This document shows, in pieces, positions 10,786 through 22,030 of a stretch of 64,000 bases of DNA. Numbering within the stretch: position 1 is the stretch's first letter; every line of letters begins with the position of its first letter. The notes beneath the pieces were generated by a model. That model was not told the origin of the DNA and made no database searches. It worked only from the letters and a program-made list of their open reading frames with translations. Origin of the DNA: Portulaca oleracea (taxonomy: Eukaryota; Streptophyta; Magnoliopsida; Caryophyllales; Portulacaceae); assembly GCA_029582165.1 (NCBI GenBank), contig CM055876.1, positions 25,343,817-25,407,816 on the forward strand. The letters run 5' to 3'. A program made the translations under genes and the position numbers.

Positions 10786-13170
10786 AATACACAATCTACT
10801 ACACAATACAATTTCCTCAACGCTTCCAAATGTTTTTCCTACAATGAAACACAAGTTGTTTCTTATCCTATTGTGCAACGATGATACATCTCCAACTGAA
10901 TCTACACCCTCGATCTAAGTAGGGGCCACCTCAGATAACGTTCCCATAACATGTGAGCGGACTGAACTTGAACTATCTTCCACTTCATAGCTTACGGATG
11001 AAAAATCCTTAACTATTGATGCGTCCACATCTCGAGAAACTCCAAAACAAGCGGGGCTATGTTAATCCCTGGTCAACAACCCACAAACCATCAGTATTCC
11101 CACTAAATAATATTGAATTGTTTCAACACACATGTACAGCCAGTATGGTCATATCACGTAACAACAGTGGACATCGAGCATGTCGAGTATGGACATCAAA
11201 CAAAATGGATGTGAACATTAAACATTATGGGGCATCAACCATTATTAATGTGGACATTAATCATTACCAATGTGCACATCAACTACAACAAAATGACATA
11301 CAAAAACGTCACCATTTTCCCTTAAATGTCCAATTTTCTTGACCATAACGTCCATTTTGACAACATTTATGGTAATAAATACTTAACAACAATGGACATC
11401 ACATCATGATTATGGATACCAAGCAAATTGGATATGGAAATCAAACATGACAACAATGGGCATCAACCATTATTACTGTGGACATCAACTAATACCAATG
11501 TGCACATCAAGTACAATAGAACGACATACACGCTCATCACCAATTTACGTCAATCACTTCAAAACACATAAAAATGACATACATTGTGTGAGCGTGGACA
11601 TCAAATACAATATGTGAGTTGCCAGCATGTTTTAACTGTGAACTTGTTATCGTTTAAATTACAAACACAACATTATTCGTTAATTCGTTACTCTTAATAA
11701 CAAACAACATTATTCGTTAATCTTAATAACAAACTATTACATGATCTCTCTCTGTGTCATGTGTGTGTTTTAATACAGGTAATTGTGGATTTTCATCATT
11801 TACATTGTGGACATCATCACCATTTGCCGTGGACATAAAAAAACTAATTATGTTTGGTCAACATAATTAACTATTGACTTTTCATAATGTACATTGTGAA
11901 CATCAACAACCTTTATCTGTGGATCTTAATGACAGACTTTTCCCTCATGCCTTTTTATCAATAAGGACATCATCACCATTTGCTGTGGACATCAAATATT
12001 GATTATGTTTGGTCAACATATTTAACTATTGACTTTTCATAATGTACATTGTGAACATCAACAACCTTTATCCGTGGATCTCAATGACAAACTTTTCTAT
12101 CATGCCTTTTCATCATTGTGGACATCGTCACCATTTGCCGTGGACATCAAATACTGATTATGTTTGGTCAACATATTTACCTATTGACTTTTCATAATGT
12201 ACATTGTGAATACCAACAATGTCTATTAGTGGATCTTAATGCTTGATGGTTGGTATGACGTTTGGGCTTCATACGTTTGGATATCAAGTATAACAACTGT
12301 GGACATCAACTAATACCAACGTGCACATCAAGTACAATAAAACGACATACATACCCATCACCAATTTTCCTAATGTCCACTTTCACTGACCTTAACGTCC
12401 ACCATGGCCTCACTTGATGTTCACACTGAATTCAAATTTCGCAAAAAAAAAAAAAAAAAAAACCCAAACTTACGCAAAAACACACCTTACAAAATTATAT
12501 TAGAAACCCCCTACCAAATGTGCTTCAACATACATAAAAAAAAACCCTAACTTTTACCAAAAAAAAAACCTTCACCCTTCAACAAACATTAATAAAACTC
12601 TGAATTCAAATTTTCAAAGTCCAAAAACCGTCCATTGTAGTCGAATTCTATCTCTCTGTTAGCAACCCAATATTTTTCAATGTAACCCTAAGAAATAAGT
12701 ATACAAAACATCATTCAACAAGATGGATTTGAAAAAACTATCAATTGGACGATCTACATACCTTATAGTGAAAGCAAAACCAACGACAACCCAACAACAA
12801 CCAACAAAAAAACCCACGACGTCGCCTTGGCTAGAATGATAGCCGATCCAAATTTTCGAAATTGAGAAGTAAATGACTTTGGGTGAATGAATTCGCCACT
12901 CTGAAAAGGAAGAACAAGAGTATCACTGTGGGAGTTGGGAAGGAGAAGAAGATGAGTGCATTTTTTTTGGGAATTAAACACTCTAATCATGCGTCGTTTT
13001 TGGAAATGGGGTGGGGGGCTTTTCCTTTTTTTTAAATTGCCCAACCTCACGTGATAGTTCAGAAATATGCAAAAAAAAAAGGCAAATAATCACTTTAATC
13101 TCACCCTTTGATTTAAGATCTAATGGCCAACCTTTCTAATGCTCACATGCTCACATTAACCCAATGCTCA
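10786..13170. repeat. Right arm of giant inverted repeat
   Basis: Reverse complement of the left arm but about 300 bp longer, mainly through a local triplication at about 11.8-12.26 kb. Confidence 0.85.
11806..12260. repeat. Threefold tandem duplication, about 155-bp period, inside the right arm
   Basis: The phrase ACATCATCACCATTTGC begins at 11811, 11968 and (as ACATCGTCAC) 12122. Each copy is followed by GTGGACAT, a TTATGTTTGGTCAACAT block and CTATTGACTTTTCATAATG. The left arm has a single copy near 7800-7900. Confidence 0.85.
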
Positions 13171-13175
13171 CAATG

Positions 13176-13231
<56 letters not shown>
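13176..13231. repeat. (TA)n microsatellite
   Basis: About 56 bp of alternating TA at the right border of the giant inverted-repeat element. Confidence 0.95.
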
Positions 13232-13234
<3 letters not shown>

Positions 13235-13515
13235 AAAGTGAATGTTTGACTTTAGGGATTCTAAAGGGCTAGCTTTGACAATACCACTCAACACATTTGT
13301 TTTTTTTTTTTTTGTCACTTACCACATATTTTAATTCATTTATCCTACTATTATTCATTTACTCTTTTACTATTATAATACTAGTTTCTTTTTACTCATG
13401 TGAGGCACAGTATAGTTTTATTAATTTACATAAAATTATTTTTAAGAATAAATTATAATAACAATGAATCTATATCTAGTAATTAATATCATTGATCGGA
13501 AATTCCACTTACACT
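13232..13515. other. Intergenic DNA, nothing recognised
   Basis: AT-rich sequence with a poly-T run. It begins with a copy of the GAAAGTGAATGTTTGACTTTA motif also seen at 6184. Confidence 0.6.
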
Positions 13516-14322
13516 CAAGTTGGATAAAGTGTATTGTAGGCTGATTAGACCAACGATATTGTATGGAGCATAGTGTTGAACAATCAAGAAGATACATTAC
13601 CAGAAGTTGAACGTGGCGCTGATGGGATGATGAGGTGGATTTGCAGGTAGTTATACTAGTTAGACAGGATTAAAAATTTGTTTATCGAGCTAAATTAGAG
13701 ATAGTGTCTATTAATGATAAGTTGAGAGATACTAGATCAAGATGGTTTTGACATCTCCATAGGAGAAATGTAGATACCTCAATTAGAAGGTGTGATAAGA
13801 TTAGGATGTCACATGGTCGTTGGGGGCGTAGGAAACTTAAAAAGTCCATGAGAGAGATGATAAGAGCATATTTGAAGCACCTAATTTAACAGGTAGACAT
13901 GACACTAGATAGAGGAGTTTGGAGAGCTACTATCAAGGTCATCGAGTGAGGTTTGTTGGTTTCAAACGGTGTTTTGTCTTGGTTTATGGTCTTACGTCTT
14001 CTTTTTGTATGTTGTTTGGGTACATCTGATTCATCCTCATTAGCATGGAGCGCACAGATATGAATCTCGTTACTGCATCATACTTTCTAGATTCTCGATC
14101 TTTTAATTGTTTTTTTTATGAAGGGTTTCTAACTGGGTTATTTCTTTTAGTATTTTAGTCTCTTTTTTGGTTTTTCGAAATTTTTTCCGGGTCCGCAGGA
14201 ATCAACCTCTTAATGAACTTCAGTTCATTGGGGGGGGGGGGGGGCGGAGTGGTGACTGCCTACATAGATTCCCTAGACACGCACGAACATGTTCCCTTGG
14301 GAATTTTTTATTGTTGTTGTAT
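13516..14322 (+). mobile_element. 3' end of an RTE-type LINE (pseudogene)
   Basis: Plus-strand translation in broken frames gives TMLYGAECW-like, RWF(G)HLHRRN, RRCDKIR, GRRKLKKSM and LDRGVWRATI. These are, in order, the conserved C-terminal tract of plant RTE-family reverse transcriptases (LYG-ECW, RW-GH--RR, RGRPK--W, DR--WR). The 3' UTR ends in CACGAACATGTTCCC followed by a TTGTTGTTGT tail near 14310-14321, typical of RTE. The element is 5'-truncated and has many stops. Confidence 0.75.
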
Positions 14323-14453
14323 CATTGAAAAAAGTTGTACTATCATTATTCATGTAATTTAGTAAGATATATTATACTAATTTAAATTATATAGTTCAAA
14401 AAGCATGTTAAGTAAATATATATGCCTAGCTAGAAAATTTTTTAAATCATTAA

Positions 14454-14691
14454 GGCCCTGTCAAATTCATGGGTAAATAACAGTTGGGTAAAAGTTAAAT
14501 TTTGATAACTTTTGGTAATTTTTAGTAACTTTTGGTAAATTCTGGTAACTTTTGGCAAATTGATGCTAATATGTCAAAATTAAATTTTTTTTATTTTTTT
14601 AAGTTTGGTAGTTTTTGGTAAGTTTTGGTAAATTTAGGTAAAAACTGGTAAATTTGGGTAAATTGTATTTACCCATGAATTTGACAGGGCC
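14454..14691. mobile_element. Tourist-like (PIF/Harbinger) MITE, 238 bp
   Basis: Perfect terminal inverted repeats GGCCCTGTCAAATTCATGGG at both ends (right end reverse complemented), flanked by TAA on each side (14451-14453 and 14692-14694). The 3-bp TWA target duplication and GGCCCTGT-type terminus fit PIF/Harbinger. The interior consists of GGTAACTTTTGGTAA-like short repeats. Confidence 0.85.
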
Positions 14692-14694
14692 TAA

Positions 14695-15138
14695 TTAGAG
14701 AAAATATATATTTGTGTTTTATCATTTATTTATGTATTATATATAAAAAAAATCAACTGCTAGCCACTTTGAAAATTGTTGATAATCTATTTTTTCATAT
14801 GTAACAATAATGATACCAAAGAGGTGGTAATCAACTACTTATCTTCCAAACTTGCCATCAATGTTCAAATCTTGGTAAAAAAAAATATTACCATTAATAT
14901 ATTTGTTAATTGACATTAGTTATTTAAATTTAGAGCAACCAAACCTCCCAAATTTCACGGTTCAAGTCTGAATTTCCATTAGGTGGTTTGATTTTAACAC
15001 ACACACTCATCACATCCTTTAATTATTGTTTGTCATCTTATTGTTATCTAAATTACTTAGATTACAAGAGTGATAAAATTAATGTGTCGATAGTTTGAGA
15101 TTCATACCATGTAAGGATAGAGATTAGATCATGCACCC
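14695..15138. other. AT-rich intergenic DNA, nothing recognised
   Basis: No gene or clear repeat found. Confidence 0.5.
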
Positions 15139-15525
15139 AGGATTAAGGTTGTTCATAGCTTAGTCCAGATCGAAAAAGAGACTAGATCTTATGGATCGAG
15201 GGAAGTTCAGCTCTGTCCTTGGTCCATAAAACTTTTATGTTCGTCCTCGGTCCAGTCCACGGACTGAACTGAAAGACCAAGGATTGGATCGAATAAAAGT
15301 GACTTGAGCACTAAGATTTTAGGGTTTCTTTATATATAGTTCAATCCATATTGAACCTAGGACTGGACCTAACAAGGTTTGGTTGGTCCAGTTCAGGACT
15401 AAACTTTTTTTGGTCCAGTTCTCGGTCCAAGCTCAGTCCTCAAATTGGGTCATTGATCCTTTTGGTCAAGTCCCACTTGGTCCAGTCTTGGACCAATGAA
15501 TAACCCTACCCAGAACCATGAAGTA
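15139..15525. repeat. Repeat rich in GGTCCAGT / ACTGGACC, possible MITE
   Basis: The left end (GGTTGTTCATAGCTTAGTCC) and reversed right end (GGTTATTCATTGGTCC...) are weak inverted repeats. The interior alternates TTGGTCCAGT and GGACTGGACC motifs in both orientations. No target duplication identified, so the element call is tentative. Confidence 0.45.
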
Positions 15526-15905
15526 CTATGGTCTCAATGCTTATCTAATTTCTATTTTGGACTCCTTTGATTTTATCTGAACTTAATAATACTTGAGACA
15601 AGTGTGAGATTTAGGTTGGCACTATGAAGGAAATTGGTCTCACGTATATTATCCAATTCCTAATATAAGGAGTAGAACATTAATCAATAATGATAAAATT
15701 TTAACTAACAAAAGATATCATTTTTTGAAGTTATGTAACTTTAATTAGAAGGTAATTTTTCGTATTTAGAAAATATAATAAAATATACACATCATGTAAC
15801 ACACAGGTCTTATAGTTGATATAAAATATTTTTCAACGAGAAGTCATCGTTCATGAAGCCTTAATCATTACTTTGGTTATTACATTTTTTTAAGCGCATT
15901 GCTCA
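15526..15905. other. AT-rich intergenic DNA, nothing recognised
   Basis: No supported gene or repeat. Confidence 0.5.
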
Positions 15906-16029
15906 ATGTCACCCCCTTTCACTTACGCTCTCTCCCCCCCTCCCCCACCCACACACCAAAAGGTGGTTTTGCCCCCTGCTCATCCTAACTCTCATTATCT
16001 TTCATCTCTTCTCTTATCTCACTCATCAT

Positions 16030-16073
16030 CAACAACAACAACAACAACAACAATAATAATAACAATAACAACC
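16030..16073. repeat. (AAC)n/(AAT)n microsatellite
   Basis: A run of AAC triplets turning into AAT triplets. It is the approximate reverse complement of the TTATTATTGTTG tract at 16303-16371. Confidence 0.9.
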
Positions 16074-16089
16074 GGAAAATTTTTAAATA

Positions 16090-16280
16090 AAATACTCCAA
16101 ATTCGCACCAACGCATTCATAGTATAGACGCGTTCATTGGGCGTCCGAACCATGGTCGAAACGTGTCCAAATTGTTGGTCGATCATGGTCTAGACGCATT
16201 CATAGTGCATCTGGACCATGGTCCAAACACGTTCATAGGGCGTCCGGACCATGGTTCGGAAGTGATCCGGACGCGTTTGG
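16090..16280. repeat. Degenerate minisatellite with embedded CCATGG palindromes
   Basis: Four to five imperfect units of about 40-50 bp share the phrase ACGCGTTCATAGGGCGTCC then GACCATGGTCC. CCATGG-centred palindromes (GAACCATGGTC, GGACCATGGTCC, GGACCATGGTTC) recur. It lies between mirror-image AAC and GTT microsatellites, so the whole 16.03-16.37 kb block forms a loose inverted structure. Confidence 0.7.
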
Positions 16281-16302
16281 GGTATTTTTCTTACAAAAAT
16301 TT

Positions 16303-16304
16303 GG

Positions 16305-16371
<67 letters not shown>
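16303..16371. repeat. (TTA)n(TTG)n compound microsatellite
   Basis: About nine TTA triplets followed by about fourteen TTG triplets. Long open frames on both strands here are artefacts of the triplet repeat. Confidence 0.95.
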
Positions 16372-16372
<1 letters not shown>

Positions 16373-16506
16373 GAAATTTCGGTTATTGTTTTGGTTGTAT
16401 TATTATTTTTGAAATTTTGTTTATTATTTCGGTTGTCGGCGACAACGGCGGAAGGCAGTGGTAGTTTCTGGCGGTAAAGAGAGAGGGGTGAATGCGGATG
16501 ATGAAC

Positions 16507-16529
16507 AGAGAGAGAGAGAGAGAGAGAGT
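16507..16529. repeat. (GA)n microsatellite
   Basis: Roughly eleven GA dinucleotides. Confidence 0.9.
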
Positions 16530-16904
16530 ATAAAGGGCTTAGAGGAAGAGAAGACCAAAGTTGAAAAACTATGACAAAAGAGGGAGGACGCAAGTAAAAG
16601 GGGAACAACAAAAAGAATTTTGATTTTTTAATCGTTGGTTAAGGTGAAGAAGAAAAGGTATCATTTTTTATTCCATAATTATATGTTTCCATTTTCTTTA
16701 AAAAATATGTTTTCAGTTGCTAGGCAACCATTCTATTTTTACAAAGTTTTATAACATAAAAGAAGGGAAAAAGATGGAGAAGTGTCACATGGTTAGACTT
16801 TTATGTCCATCGATGGCTAAAATAAAATTTAGGTTAATTTTAATAAGAAAAATATTTATGTTTATAGTTATTCATATTTATACTGAATAAATGATGAATA
16901 TAGC
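16530..16904. other. Intergenic DNA, nothing recognised
   Basis: Purine-rich then AT-rich; no gene. Confidence 0.5.
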
Positions 16905-16911
16905 AGCCTCG

Positions 16912-16925
16912 ATATATATATAAAT

Positions 16926-16984
<59 letters not shown>
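16912..16984. repeat. (TA)n microsatellite
   Basis: Interrupted then pure TA repeats. Confidence 0.95.
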
Positions 16985-16987
<3 letters not shown>

Positions 16988-17568
16988 GTCTTTCAAATCC
17001 ATCAATATTTAACGATAAATTTGGGAATAATTATGAGAAGTACTACTCTTTCATTCTCATTTTATTCATTGTTATAATTTCTGTGTTAGCCAATTATTAT
17101 TAATTTTGATCGTTAATTATTTATATATATTATTTTTCTCATTTTATTCATTGTTATGAAAAGCTACTACCTCCTTACTTATTTATCACCATAATTACTT
17201 TATCAACACTAGTTATTATAGGCACTAGAGTAAAAAAAAAAAATTGTATCATCAAAATTATCCTTAAAAATGCCTTTAAACTGAAGTAAAAAGTACATTT
17301 ATCAGGAATTGGATACATAATATAGTTATTTAATTTGTCAAAGTTATGTGATGGAATAGAGAAATTAGATAATTTGACAAATAAAAAGGAAAGAAGGAAA
17401 CTTAATTTTGCATAAAATATTATGTGAGCAAATAATCGGCTAAAAACATATAAAATATTTAATAAATGATAAATTAAAAAATAAATGCGGAGAGTAGTAT
17501 TGAAAAAATCCCATGTTTTATGTGAAATAGTTGTAAATGTGATGAATTTCAACTGAATACCAACAGTT
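16985..17568. other. AT-rich intergenic DNA
   Basis: A 194-codon open frame spans 17175-17759 on the minus strand, but its translation is low-complexity and hydrophobic, and it runs antisense through a tRNA-Gly relic and a tandem duplication. I do not regard it as a gene. Confidence 0.6.
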
Positions 17569-17618
17569 GCGTTTGTAGTCCAACGGTTAGGATAATTGCC
17601 TTCCAAGCAATAGACCCA
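17569..17618 (+). pseudogene. Truncated tRNA-Gly (UCC) gene
   Basis: GCGTTTGTAGTCCAACGGTT, a TCC anticodon loop (CCTTCCAAG) and AGACCC match the first 50 nt of plant nuclear tRNA-Gly(UCC). The sequence then breaks off before the T-arm, so there is no B box or 3' acceptor strand and it cannot make a tRNA. Confidence 0.85.
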
Positions 17619-17653
17619 AGTATATGTTAGTGGTAATATCTTAATTTTAACTA

Positions 17654-17743
17654 GTTTATTCTTTCTATGATCATATATAATTTTATATTTATGAAAATGT
17701 TTATTCTTTCTATGATCATATATAATTTTATATTTATGAAAAT
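17654..17743. repeat. Perfect 45-bp tandem duplication
   Basis: Two identical 45-bp units begin GTTTATTCTTTCTATGATCA at 17654 and 17699, just downstream of the truncated tRNA-Gly. Identity indicates a recent event. Confidence 0.95.
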
Positions 17744-18190
17744 GACGCAGACAATACACATTATTTCATTAATTATTGCATTATAAATTTTTTTAAATAG
17801 CTAATTGATATATGATATTGATACCGGTGCCAATGAACTTTTATTTGATGAATGTATGGATATGAACATCTTTGCATGCTTTGAGAATTTGGAAATAGAA
17901 GTAGTTTCTCCTTAGTCATTATTAAAAGGTGCTTACCTATATACTAGTTTACTAATATCTTGCAAAATCAAGAATAAAATTAAAATGTGCATTCTAATGA
18001 TTATAATTCTTAAAAACATACTAAGTAAAAAATATTAATTATAAGTTATTCCAATCTCATTACACTATTTTTGTTTCAAAATTTACATACTTCATAGTCC
18101 CTATATAGTGAATATCTTAAAGGGCTTTTGACTTGGAGGGGTGGCCCAAAGGAAAAGTGGACTACAAAATATCAAGATATACTATGACAG
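17744..18190. other. AT-rich intergenic DNA, nothing recognised
   Basis: No supported gene or repeat. Confidence 0.5.
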
Positions 18191-18576
18191 TTCATTTTAG
18201 GGTTTTTGACCATGAAGGATGGTCCATGAGCACAATTGAACAAGAAATGTCTCATGATCATGAGGTCCTAATTTGCTATAAAAAAAAAGTTGACTCAGGT
18301 GGATGAGTTGGTTGTACAAGTGGCAGAAATTTTTTTTCTTTGCTGTTGCCCGAAGAGCTACCAGTTTTTTGGTAAAAGAAGTGGGTTGAGAGAAGTACTT
18401 GCCTACGGAGATCGAAAGGGAGGTAGGTGATTTACAATATTGTTGTTGGTTATGTGTGGACTTCAACCATTTTGGAAAGCCCTATTGAGATTTACTTCTT
18501 CATATCTTTGTTCTTCTTCATCTCTGCATTTCGTTGTCATTGCACTTTCATGTCCATGAGTTGAAATACCATACGA

Positions 18577-18633
18577 CAACTAAAAAACAGAGCACCTGTA
18601 TCCTTAGATTACAGGTGCTTTGTTTTTTAGTTG
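18577..18633. repeat. Near-perfect 24-bp stem hairpin in the MULE-1 left arm
   Basis: CAACTAAAAAACAGAGCACC pairs with GGTGCTTTGTTTTTTAGTTG with one mismatch around a short loop. The equivalent in the right arm (42859-42982) has the same stem halves separated by a longer loop. Confidence 0.85.
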
Positions 18634-19533
18634 ATTTATAGGGTTTCAAAACTTCGTCCAATCTATTCTTTAATATTGTAGTTTAAATGGATGTTTCCCT
18701 TCTTGCGCTTGTATTGAACTTCATATTGTCAAATGTTTCTAGAGCGTACCGGGCTGGGGCCCGAGCCTCGAGAATCATGGATTCTGAGTTTTTCCGCAGC
18801 CCCTCCATAGAGTACGATGAAATCAACTTCGAGGTCGGGTACGGAGTCTGTTTCAAGGTGGACCCGAACCCTGGAGGCATGGTTTGATCGGCACCGGGTG
18901 TGGGATCCACTTCAACTGGGACCTGAGACCGTTCCGGGATGTGGAGCTACAAGGTAAAGGGGTTCGGACGAGGCCCGAGTTGACAAAACCCAAGGTGAAG
19001 AAGCGACAGAGAAAAACAACCCTGGAAGTAGGCTTGTCATGCCCACCACAACGGGGTGACACCCGCGACCATCAGGCGCAACCTGGGGAAACGTTGGCCA
19101 TCACCACTAAACGCTACCAGCGTTTAAAAAAGCTACCAGCGTCTATCACATAGTGTTTGTTCTCTCGGCTGCAAGAAAACGCTGGCCGCGGCTGAAGAAA
19201 CACTGGCAGCACCTTGCTTCCAGCGCCCGGTCACGCCTGCGACCCTCAGCGTCGCGCCCGCGACACCCGCTGTCATTGCTGCAGCTGCTGCCATTTGTTG
19301 CCGAGCTGTTGTCCGGTCGCGCCCGCGACCTCTATGTGCCACCCGCGACGGTTGTTGTTCTGCACGAGTTTTTGAAGTTTTTTAATGTTTTTTTTTGGAA
19401 AATATATTGATAATTTCCATTCACAAAAACAGTAAAGTTTACAAATAGGGGGGAAAATAATAATCCCCAACACACTAAAACAGCACCTCAAAATAACTCA
19501 AAATAGATACATCAAAGCTAAGATTCAAGTGAA

Positions 19534-22013
19534 TCAAATTTTAATGTCTTGGACTACAATCCTTGCAAGAGACTTGTAATCCTTCTCCAAATTCTTGTAG
19601 ATTATGGAATTTCTTTCCATCCAAGAGTAGTAGATCAAAGCAGTTGTGACTAGAGAGTGAAAGTCACGATCCTTCTTCCTTAGCCCTGCAACCTGGATTT
19701 CACCATTTACTACCATTGGCTATGCAACACCAGCTAGCAAATAAACTTCCATACAAAGAGACACAGTAAAGGAGCACTCAAAAAACAAATGCTTGTTTGA
19801 TTCCTCCCTGTTTTTACACAAATAACATCTATTTGCCAAAGAAAACCCAAATCTTTGCAGTCTATCCAAGGTCACCAAGCTCGAATGTAAGAAAAGCCAG
19901 TAGATAAAAGAGAACTTTGGTACCTTCTTCTTATGCCAGACAAGATGATGCCATTTGTCTGACAACTGATAAAGAATTCTTTCAGCTCATCTCTAACACC
20001 GAACAAACTTTTCCAATACCAACTCACGTTCTGCTTAACTTCACATTCATGATATTTTGTTTCCTCAAATAGAGCTGCTTCACCCATTTCACCCAAAGTC
20101 CCTGCTTGTTCATGATAATCTGCCATAGCAGACTACCAAGAGCCACCTTGTTCCAGCTATGGGCGTCTCTAATATTAAGTCCTCCTTCTTTCTTGTATAA
20201 ACAACAAAACTTCCATGCTATAGGGGGGCTTTTAGATTCATTTCCACCCCACAAAAGAACTCTACAGATTCTGTTTATAGCATCAATCACACTATCCGGG
20301 ATAATAAAGATCTGAGCCCAGTAGGTTTGGATCGACATCAGAATACTATTAACTAACTCCACACGGCCAGCATATGTCAATTTCTTAACCGACCATCCTT
20401 GTATTCTCTTTGTCATCTTTGAAATAAGAGAGGCGCAATCATGTCTATTGAGCTTTGTCGGCTTTACAGGCACTCCTAGATATTTGAAAGGAAGTTCAGA
20501 TCTGGAAAAACCACTTAAATCAAGTATTTGCTGAATAATATTATCACTCATACCAGCAAAAATAACCTCTGATTTATTCAGATTAGGGATCAGGCCAGAG
20601 CAAGCAGAGAAATGTTTTAGTGCCTCAATAATAAGCTCAATACTCTGAATATCACCATAGCAGAAGAGCAAGAGATCATCTGCGAAGCATAGATGATTTA
20701 ATTTAAGTGGCTTGCATAACTGGTGGAAATGAAACAGTGGGTTCATAGCTACCTCCTTTAAAACTCTTCCTAGGTAATTCATAACAATCACAAAAAGAAG
20801 AGGCGATATAGGGTCACCTTGTCTCAAATCCCTACCACTTCCAAAATAGCCAAAAGTAGATCCATTTAGGCTTACCGAGAAAGTAGCAGATCGAATACAA
20901 ATCATCAACCAATTGACAAATTTGGCCGGGAAGTGAAGAGCCAAAACAAGTTGTTCCAAAAAATCCCAACCCACCGTGTCGTAGGCATTTTGGATATCAA
21001 CTTTGAGGACACAACTAAGCTTAACTCCTCTTCTGTTATATAATCTCACCAAATCCTCTGCAATTAGAATATTATGAATGATTGACCTCCCTTCAACAAA
21101 AGCCGCTTGTTCCTCATCAACCAAAAAAGGTAGTACCTTCTTTAGTCTTACACAAAGGATCTTAGTAATCACTTTATATATCAAATTACAACAGGAGATT
21201 GGCCTTAGATAATTGACTCTTTTAGGATTACGAGTCTTTGGAATAAGAGTCAATAGGGTCGAATTCACATCCTTCAACATTGAGCCATATGAAAAGAAAG
21301 AGTGAATTGCTTTACAGAAATCCTTACCAATGATTGACCAAGACTTCTTGAAAAAGGTTGCGTTAAAGCCATCCGGACCCGGACTCTTTTGTCCATCCAT
21401 TGCAAATACAATCTCCTTAATTTCCTTATCAGAAATAGGAGTCAAGAGAGATTCAACCATATCTTCAGTAAGTATATTTCCTGTCATAATAGTTGACCAC
21501 CGAACCTTGCTAATGCATTTCTCCTTTGCAAAGAAATTAGTAAAGTGGGAAGCTAAGTGATTACCAATCTGATCTTGCTCAGTAAGCCAATTACCCTCAT
21601 TATCAAAGATGCCCAGAATTCTTTTTTGATAATGCTGAGATTTCAAAGTCGAATAGAAAAATGTTGAATTCATATCTCCTTTTGTAAGCCAATCCACCTT
21701 GGTCTTCTGCCTCAAAAGAGTATTAGCATTAGCTAACCTTATGATATAAAGATTTTGCTTCCTCCATACGATTCTTAACAACAACATTCATTGGGTCCAA
21801 TTGGAACTTCTCCTGTAAATCACATAGTTCCACATATCTCCTTTGAGCAGATTCAATAACATTGCCATAAAAAGTTTTGTGCAGAGCAGAGAGAGGTTTC
21901 TTGATTCGCTTCAGTTTCTGTACAAGTGAGTACATAGGAAGACCAATTACATCACACTTCCAACTCTCCTTCACCACTTGAAAAAAAATTGTCATTAGAA
22001 GTCCACATATCAC
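19534..22013 (-). pseudogene. LINE ORF2, linker, reverse transcriptase and zf-RVT parts
   Basis: The segment at 21729-22013 is the endonuclease-RT linker, in another frame. The 587-codon frame 20024-21787 is the reverse transcriptase: KSPGPDGFNATFFKK, PKTRNPKRVNYLRPISCCN, KVDIQNAYDTVGW (motif A), RQGDPISPLLF (motif B) and FADDLLLF (catalytic). After another frameshift the zf-RVT region follows (KWHHLVWHKKKVPKFSFIYW, CYLCKNREESNKHLFFEC). A last in-frame stop precedes the C-terminal tract at 19534-19716. At least three frameshifts make it inactive. Confidence 0.92.
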
Positions 22014-22030
22014 AAAACTTAAAGCGCTTC

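Larger units (their letters stand above)
6808..13178. mobile_element. Giant inverted-repeat (fold-back/Mutator-like) element with GATGTCCA motif array
   Basis: The left arm (about 6821-8884) and right arm (about 10786-13170) are reverse complements of each other with scattered differences. The tips read TGAGCATTGGGTTATTGTGA (left) and TGAGCATTGGGTTAATGTGA (right, reversed). Between the arms is a 1.9-kb spacer. The left part and most of the spacer carry many copies of TGATGTCCA on the plus strand; beyond about 10.5 kb they appear as TGGACATCA. No transposase is recognisable, so it is non-autonomous. Very long TIRs suggest a Mutator-like or fold-back origin, which is inference. (TA)n on both sides hides any target duplication. 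Confidence 0.85.

Noticed and set aside
16163..16611. Open frames of about 105 codons on both strands
   Set aside because: They exist only because TTA/TTG triplet repeats contain no stops; low-complexity translation.
17175..17759. 194-codon minus-strand frame
   Set aside because: Hydrophobic low-complexity translation running antisense through a tRNA relic and a tandem duplication; no domain.
18727..18740. LTR of element A starting at TGTCAAATG
   Set aside because: Both LTR copies share this sequence, but the mirrored MULE arm contains the same bases, so it is target DNA. The real LTR starts at T(G/A)GAGCG, which gives a matching GTTTC duplication and inverted LTR ends.
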